A DNA stretch of 64,000 nt, taken from assembly GCF_017591435.1 (NCBI RefSeq), contig NC_059300.1, forward strand, positions 17,128,503-17,192,502. The letters run 5' to 3'. A program made the translations under genes and the position numbers. This document shows positions 34,165 to 44,348 of this stretch, in pieces. Position 1 is the stretch's first letter. Each line of letters starts with the position of its first letter. A model generated the notes under the pieces. It saw only the letters and a list, made by a program, of their open reading frames with translations. It made no database searches and was not told the DNA's origin. The DNA comes from Portunus trituberculatus (lineage: Eukaryota > Arthropoda > Malacostraca > Decapoda > Portunidae).

Positions 34165-35375
34165 GAGAGATTTGATTTGATTGGATTGGATTGATTTATT
34201 GACAAACTCATACACAAAATTGATATTTTACACTTGTAACTTACAAATATTTGTCCAAATTTTTTTTTTCTACCAGTTATATTACATAAACAAACTCTTT
34301 TGAATATTATCACGGTCCTTATTTATATAAATGTAACACTTCATGTATATATTTGCATAAGTTGCGTTCCCTTCCACCAGAGCCCATTAAGTTATAAAAA
34401 CTGGAAAAATCTAACATATCATACTTCTGTCTCAATTGTCCAGAAAGTGTACAATGCAACAACACATGTGCTTCACTTTGAATGACATTGTCTGGACATG
34501 AACACAGTCTGAGTTCTTTTGGTATTGCATTCCTTCTCCCAGTTTCAATTTTTAGTTTATGTGACATGAAACGCAATCTACTGAAGGATTGGCGTTTATA
34601 ATCAGGGATAAAATCCTTACAAGTATAAACTGAATGGACCAAAAGGTCTGGGTTAAGTTCTGTTCTATATGACACATATTTTGAGGCCCTGAGGGGTTTC
34701 TCCTGAATCCGCTGAGCTATCTGGACGAGTGGTTTTACATCTGCATTATACCGCAGTGTTTGCATTAAGAATTTGTAACCTGGAGTGTTGGCTGCTTCAC
34801 ATAATCTAAATACAATATCAAATGGTTCCTCCATGTCTGGTATCCTCAAGCATTTCTCTAAGAACTTACGCCTCCTGTTTGCTATAACTTCCTGTGCTGG
34901 TAAAATGCCTGACTCAGTCATGCAAAGATCAGGACTGGTGAACTTTCTTACTCCTAGCAAACACTTGATAGCTCTATTGTACAAAGCAATGATTTTCCTT
35001 GGATGTGTCATAAACCATGTCTCCGAACTATACAACAAAGAAGCTGTCACTACTGCATCAGATACTTTGCGTTTATATACATAAGGCATGTTGGTATTTG
35101 CCACACAAAATATTGCAAACTTATTTAGTTGTGTTTCCCCTGAAGTTTCGTGGAGACTTAACACAGTGTTGGCTTTCGCATCATCCATGAACCACACTCC
35201 CAAATACAGATACTTAAGTGTATAGTCAATCTTTAACTCCTCCATCTGTAAGCAATGTCTATCCTCAACCGTACCACAAATTACCATAAATTTTGTTTTC
35301 TTTTCATTTAGCACCATTCCATATTCACGACAATACTCCAATACCACATTCAATTTCCTAAGGCACATCTCCCTT
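34165..35375 (-). mobile_element. El7, 5'-truncated non-LTR retrotransposon in a (GA)n tract
   Basis: The 3' end carries an ATCAATCCAATCCAATC tail near 34,180, and (GA)n sequence lies outside both ends (34,157-34,169 and 35,379-35,442), so it appears to have inserted into a GA array. The coding part starts inside RT at 35,368. Confidence 0.75.
34319..35368 (-). CDS. El7 polymerase, C-terminal 349 codons, uninterrupted
   Basis: The first residues after the truncation are the late palm: YGMVLNEKKTKFMVICG (motif D), then LKYLYLGVWFMDDAK (motif E), then thumb sequence LLYSSETWFMTHPRK with AIKCLLGVRKF. Near the C-terminus CSCPDNVIQSEAHVLLHC is a zinc-binding finger. No stop occurs over 349 codons, unlike all other retroelements here, so this is the youngest polymerase piece. 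It lacks the endonuclease and the RT catalytic core and cannot be active alone. The clade is not settled; CR1- or RTE-related is likely. Confidence 0.8.
   Translation of the reverse strand: MCLRKLNVVLEYCREYGMVLNEKKTKFMVICGTVEDRHCLQMEELKIDYTLKYLYLGVWFMDDAKANTVLSLHETSGETQLNKFAIFCVANTNMPYVYKRKVSDAVVTASLLYSSETWFMTHPRKIIALYNRAIKCLLGVRKFTSPDLCMTESGILPAQEVIANRRRKFLEKCLRIPDMEEPFDIVFRLCEAANTPGYKFLMQTLRYNADVKPLVQIAQRIQEKPLRASKYVSYRTELNPDLLVHSVYTCKDFIPDYKRQSFSRLRFMSHKLKIETGRRNAIPKELRLCSCPDNVIQSEAHVLLHCTLSGQLRQKYDMLDFSSFYNLMGSGGRERNLCKYIHEVLHLYK

Positions 35376-35378
<3 letters not shown>

Positions 35379-35442
<64 letters not shown>
35379..35442. repeat. (GA)n microsatellite at the El7 5' truncation
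   Basis: About 32 GA units beginning just after the truncated El7 coding region. Confidence 0.95.
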
Positions 35443-35445
<3 letters not shown>

Positions 35446-35879
35446 CACACTAGATTACCAGTGGTGAGGGGTGAAGCAGAAGTGCGAGAGTACTTGGTTA
35501 CACTGAGCACTTTGTGCAAAACCATGGTTTGTTGGCCATAAATTTCCCATGTATTATACGACGGTAGTCTTCCTGACTAATGCCAGGGTTACATTCCGGT
35601 GCTGCCACTGGTCACATATTACATTTATTTAACTGTCTTTTGATAAAAGTTTATTTTTAATTTTTTGTAACTGCTTTCTGAATCTTGCATATATGCAGCT
35701 ATTTGTTAAAAGTTTCTTTTTAATTCACCACTTTCTTAATCTTACATGTATGCAGATGTTTTTTTTTTAATAATTCTTTTTTTAAATATATGTGGGCAAA
35801 TTGACTCTTATATGTGGGCGAATTGACTTGTGGGTGAATTGACTTGTGGGCGAAATGACCGTAATTCGAACAGTTTTGC

Positions 35880-36927
35880 ATAGGCAAGGAAATTCTTATA
35901 CTGGGTGATTTCAACTTGCCAGCTATTGATTGGTCTAATGAAGATGCCTTATTCCAAGACTATGATCCTCTAACTCTAGCATTTACAAATTGCTTTAACA
36001 CTATTGGCCTCCATCAGTGGGTTGACTTTCCCACCTTTACACCCTCCGGAAACACGCTTGATTTAATTTTGTCTACAGAAACAGACAGAATAGGGAGTGT
36101 TGAGTCGCTCTTTCCCCTGCCTGGTTGTGGACATGTCCCCATCAAGTTCACCTACCATTTCACATTCAACACATCTCAAGATGGCAACATTTGCATTAAA
36201 AAGAGACTGGGAAAGAGGAAAGTACAAAATAATAGACAATCATGTATCACAGGTTGACTGGGACTATGAGTTTTGCCATCTCTCAGTAGATGCAAAGTTC
36301 ACTAGACTTTTGCAAATCCTTACTCCTCTCATAGACTCTTATATTCCTCTATGCAAGCAGCTTAGTCCAAGCTCTCCCCTCAGTCCTCCTACTGCTTTAA
36401 AGAAAAACAGAACAACAGCCTGGCAGCTATTCAAGTCTACCAGAAGATTCTATGGGCGCCACTCCCAACAATGCACTCAGGCCTTGGAAAACTACAACAT
36501 TATCAATCACCAATACAGAAACCACTTTATCTACTCCCAGATAGCTTACGAAAGGACTCTCATGGATAATCTTAAAAGAAATCCAAAAGCCTTTCATCAG
36601 TACATTCGTAACAAAAAAATAGGTGCTCCCTCCGTGGGCCCCCTATCACATCCTGATGGTTCACTAGTAAAAGATTGTTGTGCCATGGCCGAAATTTTTG
36701 TGAACAGTTTCTCCTCTGTCTTCAAAGACAGCTGCCCAAATCCTTTTCCCCACCAGACGTTCCAGGGCACCCTTGACAATGTAAATATTACTTACTCTAC
36801 TGTGTGTAAAGGCCTTGAATCTCTTGACTCCAACTCAGGTATAGAACTAGACAACCTACATCTCAGACTTCTTAATTCTTGTCTGTCTCTTGCTTATCCC
36901 ATATTCATCATTTCTCAACTACCCTAA
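35880..36927 (+). pseudogene. CR1-like endonuclease C-terminal half and linker
   Basis: Resumes with EILILGDFNLPAIDW, the GDFN motif, then FTPSGNTLDLILSTE (the T-L-D-L-I motif) and GCGHVPIKF, where the usual S-D-H appears as C-G-H. A frame change at about 36,200 leads into 36,097-36,927, a linker with TTAWQLFKSTRRFYGRHS and ERTLMDNLKRNPKAFHQYIR, typical of CR1 and Jockey polymerases before RT. Confidence 0.8.
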
Positions 36928-36959
36928 CTGGTGGCGTCATCACTGACATTTGGAAAGTC

Positions 36960-37571
36960 TCCGATGTTTGACCTATCTTCAAAAAGGGATCTCGCTCTGG
37001 TCCTCTAAACTACAGACCCATAAGTCTAACCTCAGTCTGCTGTAAGACATTAGAGAGGATTGTGGCCGAACACATTTATGCATTTCTTGAACATAATGCT
37101 TTACTCTCTCCCAACCAGTTTGGCTTTCGGCGTGGTAGAACAGCTGATGATCAACTATTGCTTACCTACGACTTTGTCTCATCTGGACTTGACACTGGAA
37201 ATGTAGTTGATGTTATTCTATTTGACTTCTCTAAAGCCTTTGACGTGGTTAACCACTCAGTGCTACTCCAAAAACTCCATAGCATTGGTATCACCGGCAA
37301 CCTGTTAAGCTGGATTTGCTCTTTCCTACTTGGTAGATCCATGAGAGTATCTGTTGCAGGTGTTAAAAGCAGCTACAGGGATGTAAAGAGTGGTGTACCT
37401 CAGGGCTCGGTACTGGGACCCTTACTTTTCCTACTGTATGTAAACCACCTGCCATCCACGATACAGAACAACTGTAAAATCTTTGCCGATGACTTAAAGA
37501 TTTACTTGAAGTACAGCCCATCTACCCCCTATCACTGGCCCTTGGAACTTCGTCCTGTCAGCATGACATAA
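36960..37571 (+). pseudogene. CR1-like reverse transcriptase
   Basis: PIFKKGSRSGPLNYRPISLT (motif 1-2) follows a TGA, and the frame 37,062-37,571 gives FGFRRGRTADDQLLL, VILFDFSKAFDVVNH (motif A), SGVPQGSVLGPLLFLLYVN (motif B) and KIFADDLKIY (motif C, FADD, both aspartates present). The active-site residues survive. The frame is lost after SPSTPYHWP by a single indel. Confidence 0.88.
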
Positions 37572-37630
37572 ATAAGATCTGTGATGTTGCTTCCTCTTGG
37601 GGTCTTGACCTCAATAAGGACAAGTGTGTA

Positions 37631-38422
37631 GTGTTAAGGCTACAACGTGGTACAGTGCCTTGGCAACACATAGGTGCGTTGTCAGAGTATTCGCTCCAAG
37701 GACTCCCCATCACCATGGTAGACCAACACAAGGACCTTGGTGTCCTAGTAGACTCCAGTCTCAGATTCCATCACCACATTCGGTCTACTGCCAACAAAGC
37801 CTCTGGAATGTCGGCAAATTTTCTCAAAAGCACCCTCTGCAGATCCCAAGACTTCATGATCACTCTCTACAAAACTCACATACGACCAATTCTAGAGTAT
37901 GCCTCCTGTGTGTGGAACACAGGCTTCTCGGGAGACCTTCATCTGCTGGAATCAGTACAAAGAACCTGGACTCGCCACATTGAGGGCCTGTCTGAGGTAC
38001 CATATGGTGAGCGACTCAGAATATTAGACCTATACTCAGTCCAGGGGCGACTGCTGCGTGCTGACCTCCTCAAATACTGGAAAATTTTCCACAAAGAGTG
38101 TGGTATCTCGCCTGAGGAAATATTTACCATGGCACCTTCTCAAGGTACAAGAGGACACAGATTCAAAATTCAGATCACCCACAGTTCAATAGAGGCCAGG
38201 AGGAGATTCTTCTCACTACGGTGCGCCAGTATATGGAACTCCCTACCAGACGAAGTTGTGGCACAAAAATCTATCACCTCATACAAATCAGCTTTGCATC
38301 ATATTCTAGTTCCACTTCTTTACAAATTCCCTGACTATTTATCCTATTTCTTTACTTCTCTTACAACTTACACTTTCGTAAAAGTCTTTTCAATGTTTCT
38401 TTGTTGTATTGCTCATAGCTAA
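37631..38422 (+). pseudogene. CR1-like polymerase C-terminal region
   Basis: A 263-codon frame with HKDLGVLVDSSLRFHHHI (motif E), YKTHIRPILEYASCVWN, LHLLESVQRTWTRHIEGL, GTRGHRFKI, and RFFSLRCASIWNSLPDEVV. This succession (LGV, LEY-S-VW, LE-VQR, RGH, WN-LP) is the CR1 signature. The stop lies about 10 bases before the 3' UTR. Confidence 0.88.
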
Positions 38423-38910
38423 CTTCACTAACATTAATAATCATTTGAATTTTTCTCCATGTTTCATAAAGGTACATAACTCAGTCTTTTTATGCCTCAT
38501 AATTGTTCTGTTGTCATGCTAGTAACTAGTTGATTGGCGTACCTTTTGAACTGTGCTGCCCTTACTTTTCTCCAGTACCTCCAACAATGTAGTACAAAGT
38601 GCTAAAGGGTAGCCAACCAGGTGAGTTAACCGTGTGAGAATCCTTGATGTGTTCTTTTGATACTTCTAACCTGTATGTTGTATGTACAAAAGTACGGTAA
38701 ATTTTTACAATAACACCAACAGCTCACTTCTGGATGAAACAAATGTTTTCTGGTATATTTTGACATGTTTCAAATGAATATGCACTTCATTTCCATCAGA
38801 ATTTTTTTTTTTTTTAAACCTTCCCCCAGTCTCTTACAGAAACATGATTTTGCTGTAAAACGAGTTTTTTTTTTTCCTGGTATATTTTGACCTGTTTTGA
38901 ATGAATCTTC

Positions 38911-38955
38911 ACCTAACCTGACCTACTTAACCCTAACCTAACATAACCTAGCTAA
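38911..38955. repeat. Degenerate CCTAA (telomere-like) tract
   Basis: CACCTAACCTGACC, TTAACCCTAACC and TAACATAACCTAGC contain about seven CCTAA-like pentamers with substitutions. CCTAA is the complement of TTAGG, the usual arthropod telomere unit. It is short and interstitial. Confidence 0.45.
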
Positions 38956-39221
38956 CATGTTTAGTTGAGGCGACATGCATGACTGGTACATCTTCCTTAA
39001 ACACAAAATTAACTTTATCTAACACAATTAAAGGGATCTAACCAAAGCAAACAAACCTAACCCCACTGGCAATGTTAAGAAATTAAAATAAAGTCATTAC
39101 CTTATTTCTTTTTGTAAAGTCTGGCGATATGATCGCTATAATGGAGGTGACACCCTGTCTGGGCAGACATCTTCCACAAGCTGAATTAAAATAAAGCTTA
39201 TTTTCCCCACAAACTGCTCTG

Positions 39222-39288
39222 ATTGGTTAGATTTATTCTGTATTATTTATATTGGTCAGTGGCTGCATGCTCAAACAAAAGAACCAAT
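39222..39288. promoter_or_regulatory. Three CCAAT boxes at about 30-bp spacing
   Basis: ATTGG at 39,222 and 39,251 and CCAAT at 39,284 are spaced 29 and 33 bp. NF-Y-bound promoters of cell-cycle genes typically have several CCAAT boxes spaced about 31-33 bp. No TATA box is seen. Confidence 0.45.
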
Positions 39289-39354
39289 CATCGCCATTTA
39301 TTTCACGCATGTGCAAATAATGTGACAATATGCACACACGAATGAACATACGTA

Positions 39355-39390
39355 ATGGCGTTCTTCAGTGCTCGTCAATCCATCATGCAT
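39355..39390 (+). CDS. Possible first coding exon (12 codons)
   Basis: An ATG at 39,355 reads MAFFSARQSIMH and is followed by GTGAGTGG, a good 5' splice site. It lies 67 bp after the last CCAAT box. No following exon was found, so this is only a candidate. The frame without splicing ends at 39,418. Confidence 0.25.
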
Positions 39391-40318
39391 GTGAGTGGTA
39401 CTCGCTCTTCCTAAAAAGTGGTACATTTTTAAAAGTTTTTATCAACATTATTAACAATTTGCGACCGGTTCAAATTACTCAGAATGAAGAGCTCTATAAG
39501 ATGAGAAGGGTAACAAAAGCCATGTTGCTGTTGGTGTTAAAATTAAGTAATACCATTTTATGAATTTATTTGGTTTTATTGCTGTTTCATCCAATACAGT
39601 GTAGGGTGAGGTTGGGTGTACTGTACTATTAGTGGAAAAAATAAGAAAAAATGTGTTAAACAACTTAAATGAAAATTTGTGGTAGTGTATACGTACATCC
39701 CTAGCTTGGTGGTATTTTGTAACATTTATGAAAGAGTTAAAGCCCACTAATAGAGTTTTTTTTTCCAGAAGTTATCACTTGTTTGTAGGGATGGTTATCT
39801 GAACAAGGCATGAGAGTGCTATAGACACAAATTAAACAATGGCACTCCTAAATGAAATATTAGTCAAAGGCTCTAGTAATATTCTTAACCTCCTGCCTTA
39901 TGTATATATCTACTTATATTACTTATTATGTGTAATAAACTTCCATCAATTATTAACTGTAAAACAAAGAAAGTTTCAGTTTTCAGTATAGAGTCATTCC
40001 ACCATTATGGTAATTTAATTTGGAAGTAACTTATCAGTGTACTTTTACTTTCATATTCATAGAAATCATGCAGTTAGCATGATATGATTCTTACCAAGAT
40101 AGGTAGTACTAATGGCCAATGATGATGTTAATGAAACTATCCAGAACAATGTGTGTTTATTATTCTTCTTGCTATTTATTGTTGAAGATGATGTTATGGT
40201 TGTTTCACAAATGCAACCCAGTTTGATTTATGAGTAGTATTATACAAGTGCAAAATTCTGTGAGAATACAAGGATATTTCCAAATATTTTATATGGGGGT
40301 TATAGATAAAGCTTTAAG

Positions 40319-40383
40319 CTAGGAGGAGGAAGTAGATACCTACTGAAACGTTAATTTACTCCCAGCGAGGTCTAATAGCACTA
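40319..40383 (+). mobile_element. El2 5' UTR fragment
   Basis: AGGAGGAGGAAGTAGATACC and CGAGGTCTAATAGCACTA match El2 5' UTR at 15,186-15,245. It is cut off at a TA where T1 is inserted. Confidence 0.75.
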
Positions 40384-41736
40384 CAGTGGTACCTTGGAGT
40401 ACAAATGCTTTTGAGTACGAACAATTTGGATTATGAACAGTTTTTTTTTTTTTTTTTTTGCATCGGAGGACGAACTTTGCTTTGGAGTGCGGACAATAAC
40501 AAACACGGTCAATACATTGTGCGCAGCACTGCGCGATCAGCTGACTGCATGCTGGGGCACCACGCTGTCTCATTGCCTCAGGAGTGTTGTTTGCAGTTGT
40601 TTGGTTGTTGTTTTGTAGTGCTGCGGATTATAATATTGATTTTTTATTTTTTTTAGTTATTAAGATCACTGCCTAGTGTAGCAGCACACATGGTCACGAG
40701 ACATACAGACAGACATATGGAAGATTCTAGAAGATCCGAGGGGAAGAGAGAGTATCTAGCTCATGAATTAAAAGCCTTAACCCTTATAAGCCATCAGGCA
40801 CAATCATGGCTCTTATGTTAGAGCCCGTCAGGCATGATCAAGGCGCTTTTCAGAAGCCGCGCTCCCATGGTCCAGATATATCTTATATCTGGACTGTGTG
40901 CGCTCCTTTATGCTGCACAGTTTGTTTATGCTTGAGGCTATCTGTCATATATCGAGGCCTATCATTGGCCCATTGTTTTCAAGATGGTGGACACTTATCC
41001 AATCAAATCATGTATCAGCTTTTACAAGGATATGTTTGTGGAAGTGTGAGGGCACCAAGCGTGAGGATGGTGAGAGCACTTATGTCATTATGCTGTATTT
41101 TATCATTTTTTATGTATTTCTTGGTGAGATATAAGATATACATGTATTTCCATGGAAAAGTAAGCAGTTCAGAAACATATTATGATGCATGACAATATTG
41201 GAATCATTATTTTCATCTCGTTATTGGTTTAGATAAGAGTGCGTAGTGCTGGCTTGATGGAGTTGGCTGAGGACGTGTTGACGCTCGAAGAAGTTGAATT
41301 TTCATATTACAATTTGCTTATTTCCCTTCTTTATTTTCCATAATGAATGCAGTATATCAAAGAAAACTTATTGGCTTATATAAGAGTGTGTGGTACTGGC
41401 TTGATGGATTCACATGAGGAGGATGTGGTGATGCTTGTTTCTTACCACAAGAAGTTGAATTTTCATTATATTACATTTTGCTTACTTTCCTGCTTTATTT
41501 TCCTATCTTCTATAGTTATAGCATAATAGTAGTAGTAGTTTATATAGTAATAGTATGCAAAAAGTAAGAAATTAGGTGAAACATTCAATTTTTTTGGGGG
41601 GGTCTTTAGAGGTGGTTTGAAACAAATTATAATTTCTTCCATAAGAATACATGTATTTTGATGCTTTGGAGTAAGAATGTTTTGGAATAAGAACAAAATT
41701 TTTAACGGATTAAGTTTGTATTCCAAGGCACCACTG
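40384..41736. mobile_element. T1, Tigger/pogo-like element, 1,353 bp
   Basis: Terminal inverted repeats CAGTGGTACCTTGGAGTAC and, from the right, CAGTGGTGCCTTGGAATAC, flanked by TA on both sides. Inside are a T run, a roughly 150-bp imperfect tandem duplication (41,220-41,365 and 41,366-41,500, sharing AGAAGTTGAATTTTCAT) and no clear transposase. The CAGT start and TA target site are typical of Tigger elements. Confidence 0.82.
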
Positions 41737-41976
41737 TATTTTTAACTCATCTATTCTTGGTGAGACAAATTTCCATCACTGAACACTTCTTACTCTAGGT
41801 AGGTAATGTTTTTTTTTTTTGTCATGTTAATGGAAACCTGGATCCAGATGGACCCAATGTATAAAATGAAAGAAATTGATCACAAGAAATTTCTCTATTG
41901 AGCTGCAGTCGTATAAAATTGTTAATATATCCATTTTAGTCATATTATATAAAGATAATTCCAGTTCTTATAGAAT

Positions 41977-41982
41977 TTTATT
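41977..41982 (-). terminator. Poly(A) signal AATAAA for the candidate gene
   Basis: AATAAA on the minus strand lies about 150 bases after the TAA at 42,133. The 3' UTR between is A+T-rich and free of repeats. Confidence 0.45.
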
Positions 41983-42132
41983 TAATGTAATTAAATTTAT
42001 GAAAAAAAAATAATAAAACATACTTCACATTTTAAAGAATTTAAGGCTAATGCTGAAAACAAACATAAAACAAGTGTAAACTCCTTTTGTTCCATATTTT
42101 TCCTTAAAGAAATGTAGGGTTATTCTTCCTTT

Positions 42133-42701
42133 TTAGAAAACACACAATGTCCCTGGAACAAATGAAAATGAGCAATTAGTCTACCTGTTTTCTATACTTG
42201 GAGATAGATATAATGGTGAAGAATGTGGATCATTGTCATTATTTTTTCTTTTTGGTATTTTTGCTGAAGATTGAAGTATGAGAATTATTACTTACATCTT
42301 CCATCTATGAGCTTATGGACGCAGGCCTCAGCATGCAATTGGAACAAGTACCAGTTCACCTGGAACAAATAAAAAAAAAGAAAACAACAAGTTACTCTGA
42401 ATGCATCATGTATTCCCACATTGTAATGTTTTATTCATTTGTTATTGTTAAACTTATTCAACACGGACACATCAGAACTAGTTGTTGACAGCTTACTGGC
42501 AGTTTGAACAGTAGATCTTGGGTTGCACTTTCAAGCCTAGGTTATCTGTTTCCATTTGTTGATGGGTCTTGAGTCTAAGAGGAGGTTGGTAGACGTCACA
42601 TCATCAGCATCCACCATGGTGACATCATCCTCCAACTCCATAGTCACTTCATAGAGCAGTTCATGAACTGCCTTTTCCTGCAAGCCTTGTCTCTTTGACA
42701 T
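42133..42701 (-). CDS. Candidate host gene, last exons (minus strand)
   Basis: Exon 42,497-42,718 is preceded by TTCTTTTACAG and followed by GTAAGC; exon 42,296-42,359 (64 nt) is preceded by TTTTTATTTGTTCCAG and followed by GTAAGTAA; a last exon starts at 42,152 after CATTTGTTCCAG and meets TAA at 42,133. The ATG at 42,701 reads MSKRQGLQEKAVHELLYEV, acidic further on, and stops at 42,537; a +1 frame continues as KVQPKIYCSNC. Exon two reads VNWYLFQLHAEACVHKLIDG. A frame problem at the first junction (one missing G) suggests either an indel error or a pseudogene. No family is recognised. Confidence 0.45.
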
Positions 42702-42791
42702 TATGCAAGGTTATTAATCTGTAAAAGAAGAAATATGTTCTTTTTTTGGTCAGGAACATGTACAACGACAGCTACATTGTTCATAGAAGTA

Positions 42792-43453
42792 CAGGTAACT
42801 CTTGATTTATGCGATAGATGCATTCCAAGAGGCATCGCGTATATCAAAATTTGTGTAAAACAAACATGTAATTCTCATAAGAAACAATAGATAATAGGGG
42901 GGGTTGTGGGATGTGGTCCCCAAAAAATCATACAAAATACTCTATTTATTTGGCTAAATTAACATGTTTTTATTATTTACCATTCTAGATACTAGAAGTG
43001 TATTTAAAGTAAAGGGAAAAGCAAGAAATAATAAGAGAAAGCAAAAAACAATAAGAGAAAACAACAAAACAAAAATACGTAAAAACACTCACTGCGTCAC
43101 AGCCTTCACCACTCACACCACAGTCAGTCACCATCTTTCTTAGAGCTTTACCACTTTTTCAAAAATCCACTTATCAAAAATAACCCCATATGCAGAAGAA
43201 GATGAAGGCCGTTTTGGGTTCATCTTAGTGAATTATAGGCAGATTGAAGAGATTCTGTCTGTACTCAGTGCTGGCAGACTGCAAATGAGGCACAAGAAGA
43301 ATGGAGCTCCCACCTATCGGCGCTCAGTTTGAAAATACGGTTGGGCCAAATCGCGTATAAGCAAACCGATCGCGCAAATTAAATTAATTATATTTTTTCG
43401 GTTGCATTGTAACAAAAACGCATAAATCAAACACACAAATTGAGAGTTACCTG
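42792..43453. mobile_element. T2, Tigger-like MITE, 662 bp
   Basis: Ends CAGGTAACTCTTGATTTATG and, from the right, CAGGTAACTCTCAATTTGTG, flanked by TA. Subterminal sequence includes a GCGATAG and GCATAAATC inverted pair. No transposase is seen. Confidence 0.85.
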
Positions 43454-43463
43454 TATATACATA

Positions 43464-44331
43464 CAGGTAGTCCTTGATTTATATGAATTTACTTTATACG
43501 AATTCAGAGTTATACAGTGTCCAAAAATAGGGGTTATTCATCACATTGTACGAATTCCTCAGAATTATACAGTTTCAAGAAAGTTAAAATTCATGCGGCG
43601 ATTTAGTTCAGAAATGCAGCCACAAGGTGTCACTAGCTAGCGGTTTCCCACCACCTGCATCCATCTCACCCTGGCCGCGTACCAAGTAGCCTCATTGTTT
43701 ACCTACGCGTGGTTGTGGTAATATCTCCCTCTCTCGTGCCCAGTGTTTACCATGGCTCCCAAGCTCCCTTCTGCATCTCCAGCTGGCAGTGATACGCCCA
43801 AGAGAGCCCTCACAGCAGCCAACTTGTCTGAGTGTATGAACTTGTTGGTGAAGTTAATGAAAATTCTCGAAGAAAATTACCCAAATATTGAAAGAAGCAC
43901 GGCCGTCATCAGAGGGGTCATGGAAAAATGACGTGCTATGAGGTTCTTCTCAAAGAAAACAGCAATCGATAACAAGCTTCTTCAGACCGCACACACTAAG
44001 TTAAGTAACAGAGTCAAAGACAGACGATGACAATGATGACACATCAGAGGAGGAAGGTGCTAATAAAATAATTTTGTTTAAACATTTCCCTTTTTCATAG
44101 TCATTTTTATGTCTTTGTAAGTTTATTAATAAAAGCATCAATAGGCATAATCAGAATGTGTTTAATGCAAAATGTATACGTACAGTGAAAGATTGTTTTA
44201 TTTTGAACACAACCTTCAAAGTAGTCAAGACAGCCCCTTACCACGACGGTATTCATTCCTTACTTTATACGATTTTTACTTTATACAGTCCCTTCTGGAA
44301 AGCATTTACTGTATAAATTGAGGACTACCTG
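43464..44331. mobile_element. T3, Tigger-like element, 868 bp
   Basis: Ends CAGGTAGTCCTTGATTTAT and, from the right, CAGGTAGTCCTCAATTTAT. The left side is flanked by TA. Only 10 bp separate it from T2. It carries the short frame listed next. Confidence 0.85.
43752..43931 (+). pseudogene. T3 transposase C-terminal remnant
   Basis: A 59-codon frame: MAPKLPSASPAGSD, LTAANLSECMNLLVKL, EENYPNIERSTAVIRGVME, then a stop, with a CYEVLLKENSN-like continuation in another frame. The pattern resembles the tail of Tigger transposases (a leucine-rich helix, then D-PN-ER and CY--I). Similarity is by eye and moderate. Confidence 0.4.
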
Positions 44332-44348
44332 TCCTTACTGTATATATA

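Larger units (their letters stand above)
33769..35864. mobile_element. DNA element with 22-bp iterated inverted ends
   Basis: The left end has six units of TCATTTCGCCCACACCGTGG (starts near 33,771, 33,788, 33,808, 33,830, 33,852, 33,874; period about 22). The right end has four inverted units (TGTGGGCGAAATGAC and variants, 35,797-35,864). It splits the CR1-like endonuclease, giving its boundaries, though the exact target duplication is unclear. It contains El7 and no transposase. The fold-back ends with iterons do not fit a family I can name. Confidence 0.7.
33382..38430 (+). mobile_element. CR1-like non-LTR retrotransposon, split by an insertion
   Basis: APE endonuclease, RT with FADD and a CR1-type C-terminal region follow each other on the plus strand. 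A 2.1-kb DNA element (33,769-35,864) interrupts the endonuclease. Without it the coding span is about 2.9 kb, matching CR1 ORF2. Two or three further lesions are present: a frameshift near 36,927, a TGA near 36,967 and a frameshift between 37,571 and 37,631. Sequence 33,081-33,381 is probably its 5' region. Confidence 0.85.
38431..40318. other. Mostly single-copy sequence with possible promoter
   Basis: After the CR1-like 3' UTR (about to 38,700) no element is recognised. A 36-bp direct repeat (CTGGTATATTTTGAC) occurs at 38,749 and 38,877. The segment 38,911-38,955 has degenerate CCTAA units. CCAAT boxes and a possible first exon are listed separately. Confidence 0.5.

Noticed and set aside
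38911..38955. True telomere end
   Set aside because: The tract is short, degenerate and flanked on both sides by non-telomeric sequence.
40806..41192. 128-codon frame inside T1
   Set aside because: No transposase motif and no counterpart in other T elements; probably chance.
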